Assembly: GCF_013393345.1 (NCBI RefSeq)
Contig: NZ_QJRF01000077.1
Span: 327,226 to 391,225, forward strand
Length of the DNA stretch: 64,000 nt
Source of the DNA: Pseudomonas taiwanensis
GTDB lineage: Bacteria; Pseudomonadota; Gammaproteobacteria; Pseudomonadales; Pseudomonadaceae
Direction: 5' to 3'
The notes under the pieces are model-generated. The model saw only the letters and a list, made by a program, of their open reading frames with translations, was not told the origin of the DNA and made no database searches. The position numbers and the translations under genes were made by a program. This document shows, piece after piece, positions 54,612 through 63,344 of this stretch; positions within the stretch are counted from its first letter, which is position 1, and each line of letters starts with the position of its first letter.

Positions 54612-56075
54612 ATGGGTGATATGCAGATTGATGGCGTGAGCCGTCGCAAGTTCCTTCGCAATGCAAGCGTCGTTGGGGCCGCCGGAGCAGTGGCGGTGGC
54701 CGGTAGCGCAGCGCTGACCGCGTCGGCCGAAGACAAGCAGAAAGGAACCGACAAGTTCGCCGACTGCGACTACGACGTGGTGGTCATCGGCGGCGGCTTC
54801 GCCGGTGTAACAGCGGCCCGTGACAGCATGAAGAACGGCTACCGGACACTCGTACTGGAAGCCCGCAACCGCCTGGGCGGCCGTACCTTCAGCAGCGAAT
54901 TCGCCGGGCACAAGATCGAGCTGGGGGGTACCTGGATCCACTGGACCCAGCCTTTCGTCTGGGCCGAAGTGCAGCGCTACGGCCTGCAGCTGAAGGAAAC
55001 GCCCGAGCCCTTCGTCGAAGAAAAGCAGACCGTTCGCATCGTTCACGAAGGAAAATCCATCGAACCGACGCTAGAGGACCTGATCGCGATCTCGAAAGCG
55101 GTCAAGGAGTACTTCGCCGATGCGCCCAAGCTCTGGGAACGTCCCTACGACGCCAAGCACACCTGGAGGGAACTGCTCGCGGTAGACAGCATGAGCGGCG
55201 CCGATCGGTTCGCCCAACTGAAGCTGACCCCGCTGCAGCGCACCTTCATCGACGGCTACGTGTCCGGTATCGCGCACACCACCAGTGATCGCGCATCCTA
55301 TGCCGATGTGGCCCGCTGGTGGTCACTGCCGGGCTGGAGCATGACGTCGCTCGTCGACTCCTGCGGCCGCTACAGCTTCAAGGACGGCACCATCAGCCTG
55401 ATCAACGCGATGCTGGACGAAGGCAAGCCGGATGTGCGGCTTTCCACCCCGGTCACCAAGGTCGAGCAACAGGGTGAGCGAGTCCTGATCACCACTCAGC
55501 AGGGCGAAACCCTGCGCGCCGCCGCGGTGATCGTGGCCGTGCCGATGAACGTGCTGCCGCGCATCGCCTTCACCCCGGTGCTGGACCCGAAACTGGTCGA
55601 GGCAGCGAAGGAGAAACATACCGGCAGCGGGATCAAGGTCTTCATCCGCACCAGAGGCAAGCTGCCCGGCGAAGGCAAGCAGCTCGGGATAGCCGGCTCC
55701 GATCATCCGCTCAACTTCCTCTCGACCTACGCCAAGGCCGAGGATCACACCATCTTCGTCGGCTTTGGCGCAGACCCCGAGAAACTCGACATCCAGGATC
55801 GCGACGCCGTGCAGGCGGTGGTCAGCAGCTTCTACCCGGACCTGGAAGTGGAGGAGTGCTACGGCTACGAATGGACCCTGGACCCCTACTCCCAGGGCAC
55901 CTATTGCAGCTACAAGCCGAAATGGCTGGGCAAGTACTACGACCATTTCCAGAAGGATCGCGGCAATGTGATCTTCGGCCAGGGCGACCACGGCGAAGGC
56001 TGGCGTGGATTCATCGATGGCGCCATCAGCGCCGGCAGCAAGGCCGCCCTGCGCGCCCGCACATTGCTCGGCTGA
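54612..56075 (+). CDS. Tat-exported flavin amine oxidase-family protein
   Basis: 487 residues. A twin-arginine signal (SRRKFLRNASVVGAAGAVAVAG) precedes the FAD-binding motif VVVIGGGFAGVTAARD. GGRTFSSEF and ELGGTWIHWTQPF are the next conserved blocks of the amine-oxidase/phytoene-desaturase group, and GDHGEGWRGFIDGAISAGSKAA closes the FAD site. It oxidises an amine or another C-N/C-C bond in the periplasm; the substrate is unknown. The ATG at 54612 is preferred because it places the RR motif correctly. Repeats lie on both sides and it has no operon partner. Confidence 0.88.
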   Translation: MGDMQIDGVSRRKFLRNASVVGAAGAVAVAGSAALTASAEDKQKGTDKFADCDYDVVVIGGGFAGVTAARDSMKNGYRTLVLEARNRLGGRTFSSEFAGHKIELGGTWIHWTQPFVWAEVQRYGLQLKETPEPFVEEKQTVRIVHEGKSIEPTLEDLIAISKAVKEYFADAPKLWERPYDAKHTWRELLAVDSMSGADRFAQLKLTPLQRTFIDGYVSGIAHTTSDRASYADVARWWSLPGWSMTSLVDSCGRYSFKDGTISLINAMLDEGKPDVRLSTPVTKVEQQGERVLITTQQGETLRAAAVIVAVPMNVLPRIAFTPVLDPKLVEAAKEKHTGSGIKVFIRTRGKLPGEGKQLGIAGSDHPLNFLSTYAKAEDHTIFVGFGADPEKLDIQDRDAVQAVVSSFYPDLEVEECYGYEWTLDPYSQGTYCSYKPKWLGKYYDHFQKDRGNVIFGQGDHGEGWRGFIDGAISAGSKAALRARTLLG

Positions 56076-56090
56076 CGCGAGGCGGTTTCG

Positions 56091-56154
56091 TAGGAGCGAG
56101 CTCTGCTCGCGAATGGTCCGAGCACGATCTTTCGCGAGCAAGCTCGCTCCTACA
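56091..56154. repeat. Inverted REP pair
   Basis: GTAGGAGCGAGCT (56091-56103) and its perfect reverse complement (56142-56154) lie between the convergent oxidase and AraC genes, and could terminate both. Confidence 0.8.
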
Positions 56155-56234
56155 GGTTCATGCGGAGCCACATGCGGCCACGATGGTGGATGGAAAAAGC
56201 GCCATCCACCCTACGGCCAAATGAATTCGCGGTT

Positions 56235-57245
56235 TTACTTCGCGCCCTGCTGGCGGAACTCCCGGGGGCTCAGCCCGGTCCAGCGGCGGAAGGCGCGGGT
56301 GAAAGAGCTGGCTTCGTTGTAGCCCAGCTGTTGAGCGATTTCGGTCAGGCTATGCGGCGACTGACGCACCAGTTCAATGGCCAGGGCCTGGCGAATTTCC
56401 TCAACCAGTTCGGCGAACTCCAGATCCAGCTCCTGCAGGCGACGCTGCAGCGTGCGCTTGCTCATGTGCAGTTCAATGGCCACCTGCTCGAGGCCGACTC
56501 GCCCGCTGGCCAGGTTCGCCTCGATCACCAAACCGATGCGCGTGGTCAGGTCCGTGTCGGCGAGGCGGCGGCGCCGCTCCTCTTCCAGACCGGGCAACAG
56601 CGCCTGGAATAGCCTGAGGTCTGCCGTGATCAGCGGTTCATCGAGCATTTCACCGGGCCATACCAACAGGTTGGCAGGCTGGCTGAACTTCAACGGGCAC
56701 TGGAATATCTCCTTGTGCAAGCTGATATCCGCCGGTTGCGGATGTTCGAACTCCACCCGTTGCGGCGCATACTTCCCGCCCGTGTATTCGCGCAGCCGCG
56801 CATAGAGCGTGCCGATGGCGAACTCCGCGTCCTGGCGACGATGCAGCACGCTGGGATCGGTCAGGCGGTAGCTGACTTCCAGGCATCCGCCCTGCAACCG
56901 CCATGCAAGCTCGTTGGCTTGCGCATGCACGACGATGAAGCGGCTCGCACATTCCAGCATGGTGCGCACGTCGGCGGCGCTGCGCACCAGATGGCCGACA
57001 CCTCCCATCAGGCTGCTCTTGAGCGGTTCGCCAAACAGGCCGAGGCCCAGACGCAGGCCGAGGAAGGAGTCGCCCCGCTCGGCGGCGGCTTCGAGCAGAG
57101 CGTTGTACTGGCTCAAGGGTATTTTCGCGTCGGGACGTACAAGCACCTCTTCGCTCAAGCCGACCGCGGCGAGATGGGGACGGAACAGGTCGCCGTGATG
57201 CTGCAACAGGGCCTCGGCATAGACGGTGTGCTTCAGGCGGGACAT
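56235..57245 (-). CDS. AraC-family transcriptional regulator with arabinose-binding-type N-terminal domain
   Basis: 336 residues. The N-terminal about 200 residues match the PF12625-like domain seen in OruR/ArgR-type regulators (SLMGGVGHLVRSAADVRTML). The C-terminal AraC HTH pair contains ASGRVGLEQVAIELHMSKRTLQRRLQ and SLTEIAQQLGYNEASSFTRAFRRWTG. The ATG at 57245 is chosen because the frame upstream to 57635 lacks family character. It is divergent from the second sulfatase and likely regulates it through the inverted repeat at 57426-57450. Confidence 0.9.
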   Translation of the reverse strand: MSRLKHTVYAEALLQHHGDLFRPHLAAVGLSEEVLVRPDAKIPLSQYNALLEAAAERGDSFLGLRLGLGLFGEPLKSSLMGGVGHLVRSAADVRTMLECASRFIVVHAQANELAWRLQGGCLEVSYRLTDPSVLHRRQDAEFAIGTLYARLREYTGGKYAPQRVEFEHPQPADISLHKEIFQCPLKFSQPANLLVWPGEMLDEPLITADLRLFQALLPGLEEERRRRLADTDLTTRIGLVIEANLASGRVGLEQVAIELHMSKRTLQRRLQELDLEFAELVEEIRQALAIELVRQSPHSLTEIAQQLGYNEASSFTRAFRRWTGLSPREFRQQGAK

Positions 57246-57425
57246 GGCGGCTAGGGCTCCTGGGCCCGGATTATTCTTGTTGATCGAGCGCAGCCGGATG
57301 AGCAGGGATTCTGCAGCGGGTCGGGCTTGCCACCGAGACAGGCGAGAGACCCTAACAGACACCGAAAATGCCGACAACAGGCGTATCCGGCACTCTCCGG
57401 CCACCCCGCGCGAGGCTCGCGAATG

Positions 57426-57450
57426 GCGCCAGATGACAAGTACCTGGCGC
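57426..57450. promoter_or_regulatory. Inverted repeat in the AraC/sulfatase divergent promoter
   Basis: GCGCCAG (57426-57432) and CTGGCGC (57444-57450) are separated by 11 bp, about 94 bp before the sulfatase start. It is a candidate regulator site. Confidence 0.4.
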
Positions 57451-57543
57451 TCCCTGGCGATTCCCCGCGCGCCCTCCTCTGCCAAGGTCGAGACTAAGCT
57501 GCCACCAGACTCTTCAGCCACCGGCAGCATCGGAGGAAGATCC

Positions 57544-58989
57544 ATGAAAACCCACCTGTCGCGGCTGGCGCTGCTGGGGGCTCTGCTCGCGCCGCTGGCC
57601 CACGGCCAGGCGGCCCCGCCTAACATCGTCATCATGCTCTACGACAATCTTGGCTATGGCGAGTTGGGCAGCTACGGCGGCGGTGTGATCCGTGGCGCCG
57701 AGACCCCACGTATCGACCAGCTCGCCCAGGAGGGCGTGCGCCTGACCAACTTCAATGTCGAAGCGCAGTGCACGCCTTCGCGCTCGGCGTTGATGACCGG
57801 CCGCTTGCCAATTCGCTCCGGCACTTACCGGGTGCCCCGCGCCGGTGCCCCGGACGGCCTGACGCTATGGGAAGTGACCCTGGCCGAACTCCTTTCGGCA
57901 CGCGGCTACGCCACCGGTATCTGGGGAAAGTGGCACCTGGGCAGCAGCGAGTCGCGCTTCCCTACCCAACAGGGCTTCGACGAGTGGTACGGCGTGCCTC
58001 GTACCTATGACGAAGTCATGTGGCCCGCCGCCGACCAGGCCACCGACCTGACCCCGGCGATGGGCAGCAAACAGGGTTGGGACGAGAGCCTGGTGCCGGC
58101 GCAGTACATCTACGACGCCAAGCGGGACCAGTCGCCTAGCAAGGTGAAGCAGCTGAGCCTGGCCAGCAAACGCACCCTGGATGCGGAACTGGCCGAGCGC
58201 GCCACTGCCTTCATCAAACGTAACGCCAGCGCCGGCAAGCCGTTCTTCGCCTATATCCCCTTCTCCCTGCCGCATATGCCGACGCAGCCCAACCCGGCGT
58301 TCGCTGGCAAGACCGGCAATGGTTCCTGGGCCGATTCCCTGGCCGAGATCGACCATCGCGCCGGCCAGGTGCTGGACGCCCTGAAGGCCGCTGGCGTGGA
58401 AGACAACACCCTGGTGATCCTGGCCAGCGACAACGGCGGCGAAGCCACCGAACCCTGGCGCGGCGCCAACGGCCCCTGGCGCGGCACCTATTTCACCGCC
58501 ATGGAGGCCAGCCTGCGGGCACCCTTCATCCTGCGCTGGCCAGGCCACGTCCCGGCCGGCAAGGTGAGCAACGAAATCGTTCACATCGTCGATCTCTACA
58601 CCACCCTCGCCCATGTGGGCGGCGCGGAGGTGCCCACGGATCGCGCGGTGGATGGCGTCGACCAGATGGCGTTCTTCAGTGGCAAGCAGGACAAGTCGAA
58701 CCGCGAGGGTTTCCCGGCCTACGTGGCGGATCGCCTGTCCGCAGTGAAATGGCGTAACTGGAAGCTGCATTTCATCAAGCAGGACGAGATGTACGACCCG
58801 CCCCAGCCTCTCCCCTTCCCAGGACTCCATAACCTGCTGACCGACCTGCGGGAAGAGCGGGATGTGATGATCGAGAACACCTGGGTGCTGTCCCCGATGA
58901 TGGGCATAGTCGGGCGTTTCAAGGCCAGCCTGGAGAAATACCCGGCCATCGAGAGCGGTACGCCTGATCCCTACCTGCCGCCACGCTGA
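57544..58989 (+). CDS. Type I sulfatase, exported (CTPSR)
   Basis: 481 residues with signal peptide MKTHLSRLALLGALLAPLAHGQA. The formylglycine motif is Cys76 in QCTPSRSALMTGR, canonical CxPxR. At the first metal site the usual Asp-Asp reads Asp34-Asn35 (MLYDNLGYGELG), a variant I recall from one arylsulfatase subgroup. LASDNGGEATEPWRGANGPWRGTY is the C-terminal metal/catalytic segment. GGAGGAAG precedes the ATG. It is followed by a strong hairpin, a cytochrome c and the second DUF1302/DUF1329 pair, all exported, suggesting a periplasmic or outer-membrane processing group. Confidence 0.9.
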   Translation: MKTHLSRLALLGALLAPLAHGQAAPPNIVIMLYDNLGYGELGSYGGGVIRGAETPRIDQLAQEGVRLTNFNVEAQCTPSRSALMTGRLPIRSGTYRVPRAGAPDGLTLWEVTLAELLSARGYATGIWGKWHLGSSESRFPTQQGFDEWYGVPRTYDEVMWPAADQATDLTPAMGSKQGWDESLVPAQYIYDAKRDQSPSKVKQLSLASKRTLDAELAERATAFIKRNASAGKPFFAYIPFSLPHMPTQPNPAFAGKTGNGSWADSLAEIDHRAGQVLDALKAAGVEDNTLVILASDNGGEATEPWRGANGPWRGTYFTAMEASLRAPFILRWPGHVPAGKVSNEIVHIVDLYTTLAHVGGAEVPTDRAVDGVDQMAFFSGKQDKSNREGFPAYVADRLSAVKWRNWKLHFIKQDEMYDPPQPLPFPGLHNLLTDLREERDVMIENTWVLSPMMGIVGRFKASLEKYPAIESGTPDPYLPPR

Positions 58990-58997
58990 GCCACTAC

Positions 58998-59029
58998 GCC
59001 GTCTGCTTTCCCACAGGAAGGCGGACGGC
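58998..59029. terminator. Strong hairpin after the second sulfatase
   Basis: GCCGTCTGCTTTCC pairs with GGAAGGCGGACGGC around a CACA loop (G-T pairs at two positions). No T-run follows, so termination is uncertain. Confidence 0.45.
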
Positions 59030-59099
59030 CATGCGATTGGCATCGAATGACAAATCAATGGCGTATGCCAGCGATTCGAACCCTCCCCCCGGCTGTCAC

Positions 59100-59115
59100 C
59101 TTAGGCCCACCTAAG
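59100..59115. promoter_or_regulatory. Perfect inverted repeat before cytochrome c
   Basis: CTTAGG-CCCA-CCTAAG lies 19 bp before the cytochrome gene, where a -10 region or operator would be expected. Confidence 0.4.
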
Positions 59116-59134
59116 CCAACCGGGGAATAACAAG

Positions 59135-59506
59135 ATGAACCCTCCTAACCGCATGGCCGCAGGCGCCCTCGCGCTTCTGCTCAGCCATTCTGCTTTCGCT
59201 CTCGACTGCGATGCGGACGCCGGCCAAAAAGTCTTCCAGACCAAATGCAGCGCCTGCCATGCGCTCGACAGCGACCGCGTCGGCCCGCACCTGGCCGACG
59301 TCGTTGGCCGCCCGATGGCTTCGGTGAAAGGCTTTGCCTATTCGCCGGCGCTCGCCGCTGCGAACGACAGCTGGTCACTGGAGCGCCTGGAAATCTGGCT
59401 CACCTCCCCGGCCCGGATGTTCCCCGACACCACCATGGCGTTCGGCGGCCTGCGCAAGGCCGAGGAGCGTAATGCGGTGCTCTGCTTCCTGCAGAGCCAG
59501 GGCTGA
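59135..59506 (+). CDS. Class I c-type cytochrome
   Basis: 123 residues with a Sec signal (MAAGALALLLSHSAFA). Heme attachment is at CSACH (Cys38, Cys41, His42) and the sixth ligand is probably Met101 in DTTMAFGG. It is of mono-heme cytochrome c2/c550 length. It precedes the DUF1302/DUF1329 pair by 86 bp. It probably accepts electrons from a periplasmic dehydrogenase; no such partner is encoded beside it, although the flavin oxidase at 54612 is a possible candidate. Confidence 0.93.
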   Translation: MNPPNRMAAGALALLLSHSAFALDCDADAGQKVFQTKCSACHALDSDRVGPHLADVVGRPMASVKGFAYSPALAAANDSWSLERLEIWLTSPARMFPDTTMAFGGLRKAEERNAVLCFLQSQG

Positions 59507-59592
59507 CCGCGGTACCGCGAGCACAGCTCCAGACACGGGCCGACGCGTGCCCGTCCGATACGTGACTCCCACCAAGAACAAGGACAAACCCA

Positions 59593-61380
59593 GTGCGTAT
59601 CCGCTACTTCGATCGCTGTCTGCTGGCAGCGGCCATATCGGCATCCATCCACACACAGGCCTTCGCCGCCGCTTTCAATGTCGGCGACATCCAGGGCCAG
59701 TTCGACTCCGCGCTGTCCATTGGCGCCAGCTGGGGGACTTCCGATCCGGACTCCCACCTGATCGACGTCACCAACGGTGGCAACGGTTTCTCGTCTTCGG
59801 GCGACGACGGGCGCCTGAACTTCAAGAAGGGCGAAACCTTCTCGAAGATCTTCAAGGGCGTGCATGACCTGGAGCTGAGCTACGGCGACACCCGCGCCTT
59901 CGTGCGAGGCAAGTACTGGTACGACTTCGAGCTGAAGGACGAGAATCGTCCGTTCAAGCAGATCAGCGACGATGGCCGCGAAATGTCGGCGCGCTCCTCT
60001 GGCGCGCAAATCCTCGACGCCTTCGTGTCCCAACGCTACGAACTGGCCGACAACCCCGGTGATGTGCGCCTGGGCAAGCAAGTGGTGAGCTGGGGCGAAA
60101 GCCTGTTCATCGGCAACTCGATCAACTCCATCAACCCGCTCGACGTCGCCGCCCTGCGCCGTCCCGGCTCGGAACTCAAGGAAGGCCTGATCCCGGTCAA
60201 CATGTTCTACATCGCCCAGGGCCTGAGCGAGAACCTGAGCCTCGAGGCGTTCTACCAGCTGGAATGGAAACCTTATGCGCTGGACAACTGCGGCACGTTC
60301 TTCGGCGCCGATCCAATTGCCAAGGGCTGCAACAACAACCTCAATGCCGGCCTGGCGGGTGTCGCCCCACTCGAACCGATCGCCGCAGCCGCAGGCCTGG
60401 GCTTCGGCATCACTGACCCGGAAGGGGTCGTCGTCCGCCGCGCAAAGAACAACGACCCGCGTGACAGCGGTCAGTACGGCCTGGCCTTGCGCTGGCTGGG
60501 TGATGGCGTGGAATACGGCGCCTACTACCTCAACTACCACTCGCGTTCGCCGCGTTTCAGCCTGCGCACCGCCAGCGGCGTAACCGACTTCATCAACAAC
60601 GATCCGGGCTTCGCCGCGCTCGGCGACCCCGACCTGCAGTTCGCCCTCGGCCTGGCGACCGGGGCCGGCAACACCAGCTACTTCCTCGATTATCCAGAGG
60701 ACATCCATCTGTTCGGCGCCAGCTTCGCCACCGAACTGCCCACCGGCACCGCCTGGAGCGGTGAAATCAGCTACCGGCCGAACGCACCGATCAGCATCAA
60801 TACCGCCGACCTCTTCGGTGGTGCACTGAACCCGACCTTCCGTGCCCTGACCGGTTCCGATATCGAGCCGACCGTGGCCGCCGAAGAAGGTCAGGTCCTG
60901 CAGGGCTGGAAGCGCAAGGAAGTCACCCAGGCCCAGACCAGCTTCCTGCACCTGTTCGATCCGGTACTGGGCGCCACCTCGCTGAGCCTCGCGGTCGAGA
61001 TGGGGCTCACCCACGTCGGCGGCCTGGAGTCGCTGGAGACGCAGCGCTATGGCCGGGACTCGGTGTTCGGCGACATCGTTCAGGGCGGCCGTCATGGCTA
61101 CTACACCGCGAATTCCTGGGGCTATCGCGCCTTCGCCAACCTCAAATACAGCGACGTATTCGCCGGCGTGAACCTCGCGCCGAACCTGTTCTGGTCGCAC
61201 GACGTCGACGGCTACGGCCCGGTGTTCAACGAAGGCGCCAAGTCCGTCGGACTGGGGGTCGATGCCGACTACCGCAACACCTACACAGCCAGCCTCACTT
61301 ACACCAACAACTTTGGCGGCGACTTCAACACCGACGTCGACCGCGACTTCGTTTCGCTGAGCTTCGGTGTGAACTTCTGA
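59593..61380 (+). CDS. DUF1302 outer-membrane protein (second copy)
   Basis: 595 residues from a GTG at 59593 with AAGGA upstream. The signal peptide is MRIRYFDRCLLAAAISASIHTQAFA and the protein is beta-barrel-like, ending FVSLSFGVNF. It shares long identical stretches with 31368-33200, including NFKKGETFSKIFKGVHDLEL and GNSINSINP. It differs mostly in loops, for example an insertion around APLEPIAAAAGLGF, so the two barrels may take different ligands. It starts the second DUF1302/DUF1329 pair. Confidence 0.92.
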   Translation: MRIRYFDRCLLAAAISASIHTQAFAAAFNVGDIQGQFDSALSIGASWGTSDPDSHLIDVTNGGNGFSSSGDDGRLNFKKGETFSKIFKGVHDLELSYGDTRAFVRGKYWYDFELKDENRPFKQISDDGREMSARSSGAQILDAFVSQRYELADNPGDVRLGKQVVSWGESLFIGNSINSINPLDVAALRRPGSELKEGLIPVNMFYIAQGLSENLSLEAFYQLEWKPYALDNCGTFFGADPIAKGCNNNLNAGLAGVAPLEPIAAAAGLGFGITDPEGVVVRRAKNNDPRDSGQYGLALRWLGDGVEYGAYYLNYHSRSPRFSLRTASGVTDFINNDPGFAALGDPDLQFALGLATGAGNTSYFLDYPEDIHLFGASFATELPTGTAWSGEISYRPNAPISINTADLFGGALNPTFRALTGSDIEPTVAAEEGQVLQGWKRKEVTQAQTSFLHLFDPVLGATSLSLAVEMGLTHVGGLESLETQRYGRDSVFGDIVQGGRHGYYTANSWGYRAFANLKYSDVFAGVNLAPNLFWSHDVDGYGPVFNEGAKSVGLGVDADYRNTYTASLTYTNNFGGDFNTDVDRDFVSLSFGVNF

Positions 61381-61400
61381 ACCTTCCTGGGAACACGATC

Positions 61401-62768
61401 ATGAATAGAACCTTTCAGAAAGGCTGCATCCTGGTGCTGAGCCTGCTCGCGGGCCATGTGATGGCGGCCGTCTCTGCGAACGACGCTGCTCAGCTTGGCA
61501 CTGTCCTCACCCCGCTCGGCGCGCAGAAAGAAGGCAACGCCGATGGCAGCATTCCCGCCTGGACCGGCGGGCTGCCGCAAGACGCCGGCACGGTCACCGC
61601 CAACGGTTTCCTGAGTAACCCGTTTGCCGATGAAAAGCCGTTGTTCGTCATCACCGCGGCCAACGCCGCGCAGTACCGCGACAAGCTGACCGATGGCCAG
61701 ATGGCGCTGTTCCAGCGATACCCGCAGAGCTATCGCATCCCCGTCTACCCATCCCATCGCTCCGCCACGGTACCCGCGGCGATCCAGGAAGCCGCTCGCA
61801 AAAGCGCACTGCAGGTCGAGCCGATCAACGACGGCAACGGCCTGGCCCACTTCGAGAAGAGCGGCTACTACGCGTTCCCGATTCCCAGGAATGGCGTGGA
61901 GGTGCTGTGGAACCACATCACTCGCTATGTGGGTGGCAACTACTGGCGCAGCTACATCCAGGTCACCCCACAGGTGAATGGCGCCTACACACCCGTACGC
62001 TTCGAGGAGACGCAGGTATACCCGGAGCAGGTCGACGATTTCCCGGCCGACAAGAAGGGCAGCATGTTGTACATGGTCAAGCAGCGGGTGACCGCGCCAG
62101 CGCGTCTGGCCGGCACCGCCGTGCTTGCCCACGAAACGCTCAACCAGATCACCGATCCGCGCCTGGCCTGGATCTACAACGCCGGCCAGCGCCGTGTGCG
62201 GCGAGCGCCCCAGGTCGCCTACGACGGTCCGGGCACAGCCGCCGACGGCCTGCGTACTGCGGACAACCTGGACATGTTCAACGGCGCACCGGATCGCTAC
62301 GAGTGGAAATTGGTTGGCAAGAAGGAGCTGTACATCCCGTACAACAGCTACGCGCTCGAATCGCCAACGCTCAAGTACGACGACATCGTCACGGCCGGCC
62401 ACATCAATCCCGACCACACCCGCTACGAACTGCATCGGGTCTGGGAAGTGATTGCGACGCTCAAGCCGGGCTCCCGACACGTCTATTCCAAGCGCCACCT
62501 GTTCATTGATGAAGACACCTGGCAGATCGCCGAAGTCGACCACTACGACGGGCGCGGTCAACTGTGGCGCGTCGCCGAAGGTCATTCGCTGTACCACTAC
62601 AAGCAGCAGGCGTCCTACCTGGCGGTGGAAACCCTCTACGACCTGGTGTCTGGCCGCTACCTGGCGCTCGGCATGCGCAACCAGGAGCCGAGTACCACCC
62701 GCTACGGAATGCAGGCGAAGTTCTTCGACTTCACCCCGGCAGCATTGCGCACCGACGGATTGCGCTGA
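61401..62768 (+). CDS. DUF1329 periplasmic protein (second copy)
   Basis: 455 residues with signal MNRTFQKGCILVLSLLAGHVMAA. GAQKEGNADGSIPAWTGGLP and AGQRRVRRAPQVAYDGPGTA match the first copy at 33227-34597 almost exactly. It starts 20 bp after the DUF1302 gene. It is a predicted lipid-holding partner of the barrel. The next 570 bp are repeats only. Confidence 0.92.
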   Translation: MNRTFQKGCILVLSLLAGHVMAAVSANDAAQLGTVLTPLGAQKEGNADGSIPAWTGGLPQDAGTVTANGFLSNPFADEKPLFVITAANAAQYRDKLTDGQMALFQRYPQSYRIPVYPSHRSATVPAAIQEAARKSALQVEPINDGNGLAHFEKSGYYAFPIPRNGVEVLWNHITRYVGGNYWRSYIQVTPQVNGAYTPVRFEETQVYPEQVDDFPADKKGSMLYMVKQRVTAPARLAGTAVLAHETLNQITDPRLAWIYNAGQRRVRRAPQVAYDGPGTAADGLRTADNLDMFNGAPDRYEWKLVGKKELYIPYNSYALESPTLKYDDIVTAGHINPDHTRYELHRVWEVIATLKPGSRHVYSKRHLFIDEDTWQIAEVDHYDGRGQLWRVAEGHSLYHYKQQASYLAVETLYDLVSGRYLALGMRNQEPSTTRYGMQAKFFDFTPAALRTDGLR

Positions 62769-62779
62769 TCGCATCGGAA

Positions 62780-63295
62780 ACGTTGGGCTTCGCGGAGCTC
62801 AGCCACAACCTACGAAGTCAGCGGGGCTTGCGCCTCATTTGGCTTCCGCATGGGTATCGCTCCGCTCCACCCATCCTACGAACCCATGGATGCAAGAACG
62901 TAGGATGGGTCGGGCGGCGTTCCGCGAGCTTGCGATACCCATCAATCCCCCTACACCGTAGGTTGGTCCGAGTACAGCGAGGCCCAACGCAACGGCGGTG
63001 AGCTGGCAACGTTGGGCTTCGCATAGCTCAGCCACAACCTACGGCGTCTCCAGATGGCATCCGCATGGGTATCGCTCCGCTCCACCCATCCTACGAACCT
63101 GCCATGGATGCATAAACGTAGGATGGGTGGAGCTTGCGATACCCATCAATTCTTCTACACCGTAGGTTGGTCCGAGCGCTGCGAGGCCCAACGCAGCGGC
63201 GGTGAACCCCGAACGTTGGGCTTCGCGTAGCTCAGCCACAACCTACTTGTAGGGGCGAATTCATTCGCCAAGCAGGACGCAGTCCTGCCCTAGGA
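62780..63295. repeat. Mixed palindromic repeats (GTAGGTTGG and GTAGGATGGGT families, REP)
   Basis: Several alternating copies of GTAGGTTGGTCCGAG...CAACCTAC and of CGTAGGATGGG/CCCATCCTACG blocks lie here, with one GGGGCGAATTCATTCGCC plus GGACGCAGTCC module at the end. No gene is seen between 62769 and 63344. This is probably a boundary of the island. Confidence 0.8.
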
Positions 63296-63298
63296 AAT

Positions 63299-63330
63299 AA
63301 AAAAGCCCGCTCGATGAGCGGGCTTTTCAT
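63299..63330 (-). terminator. Rho-independent terminator of etfA
   Basis: AAAAGCCCGCTC, GATG loop and GAGCGGGCTTTT, followed on the minus strand by TTATTT. It lies 15 bp beyond the etfA stop. Confidence 0.9.
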
Positions 63331-63344
63331 TTAACGGCGAAGCA

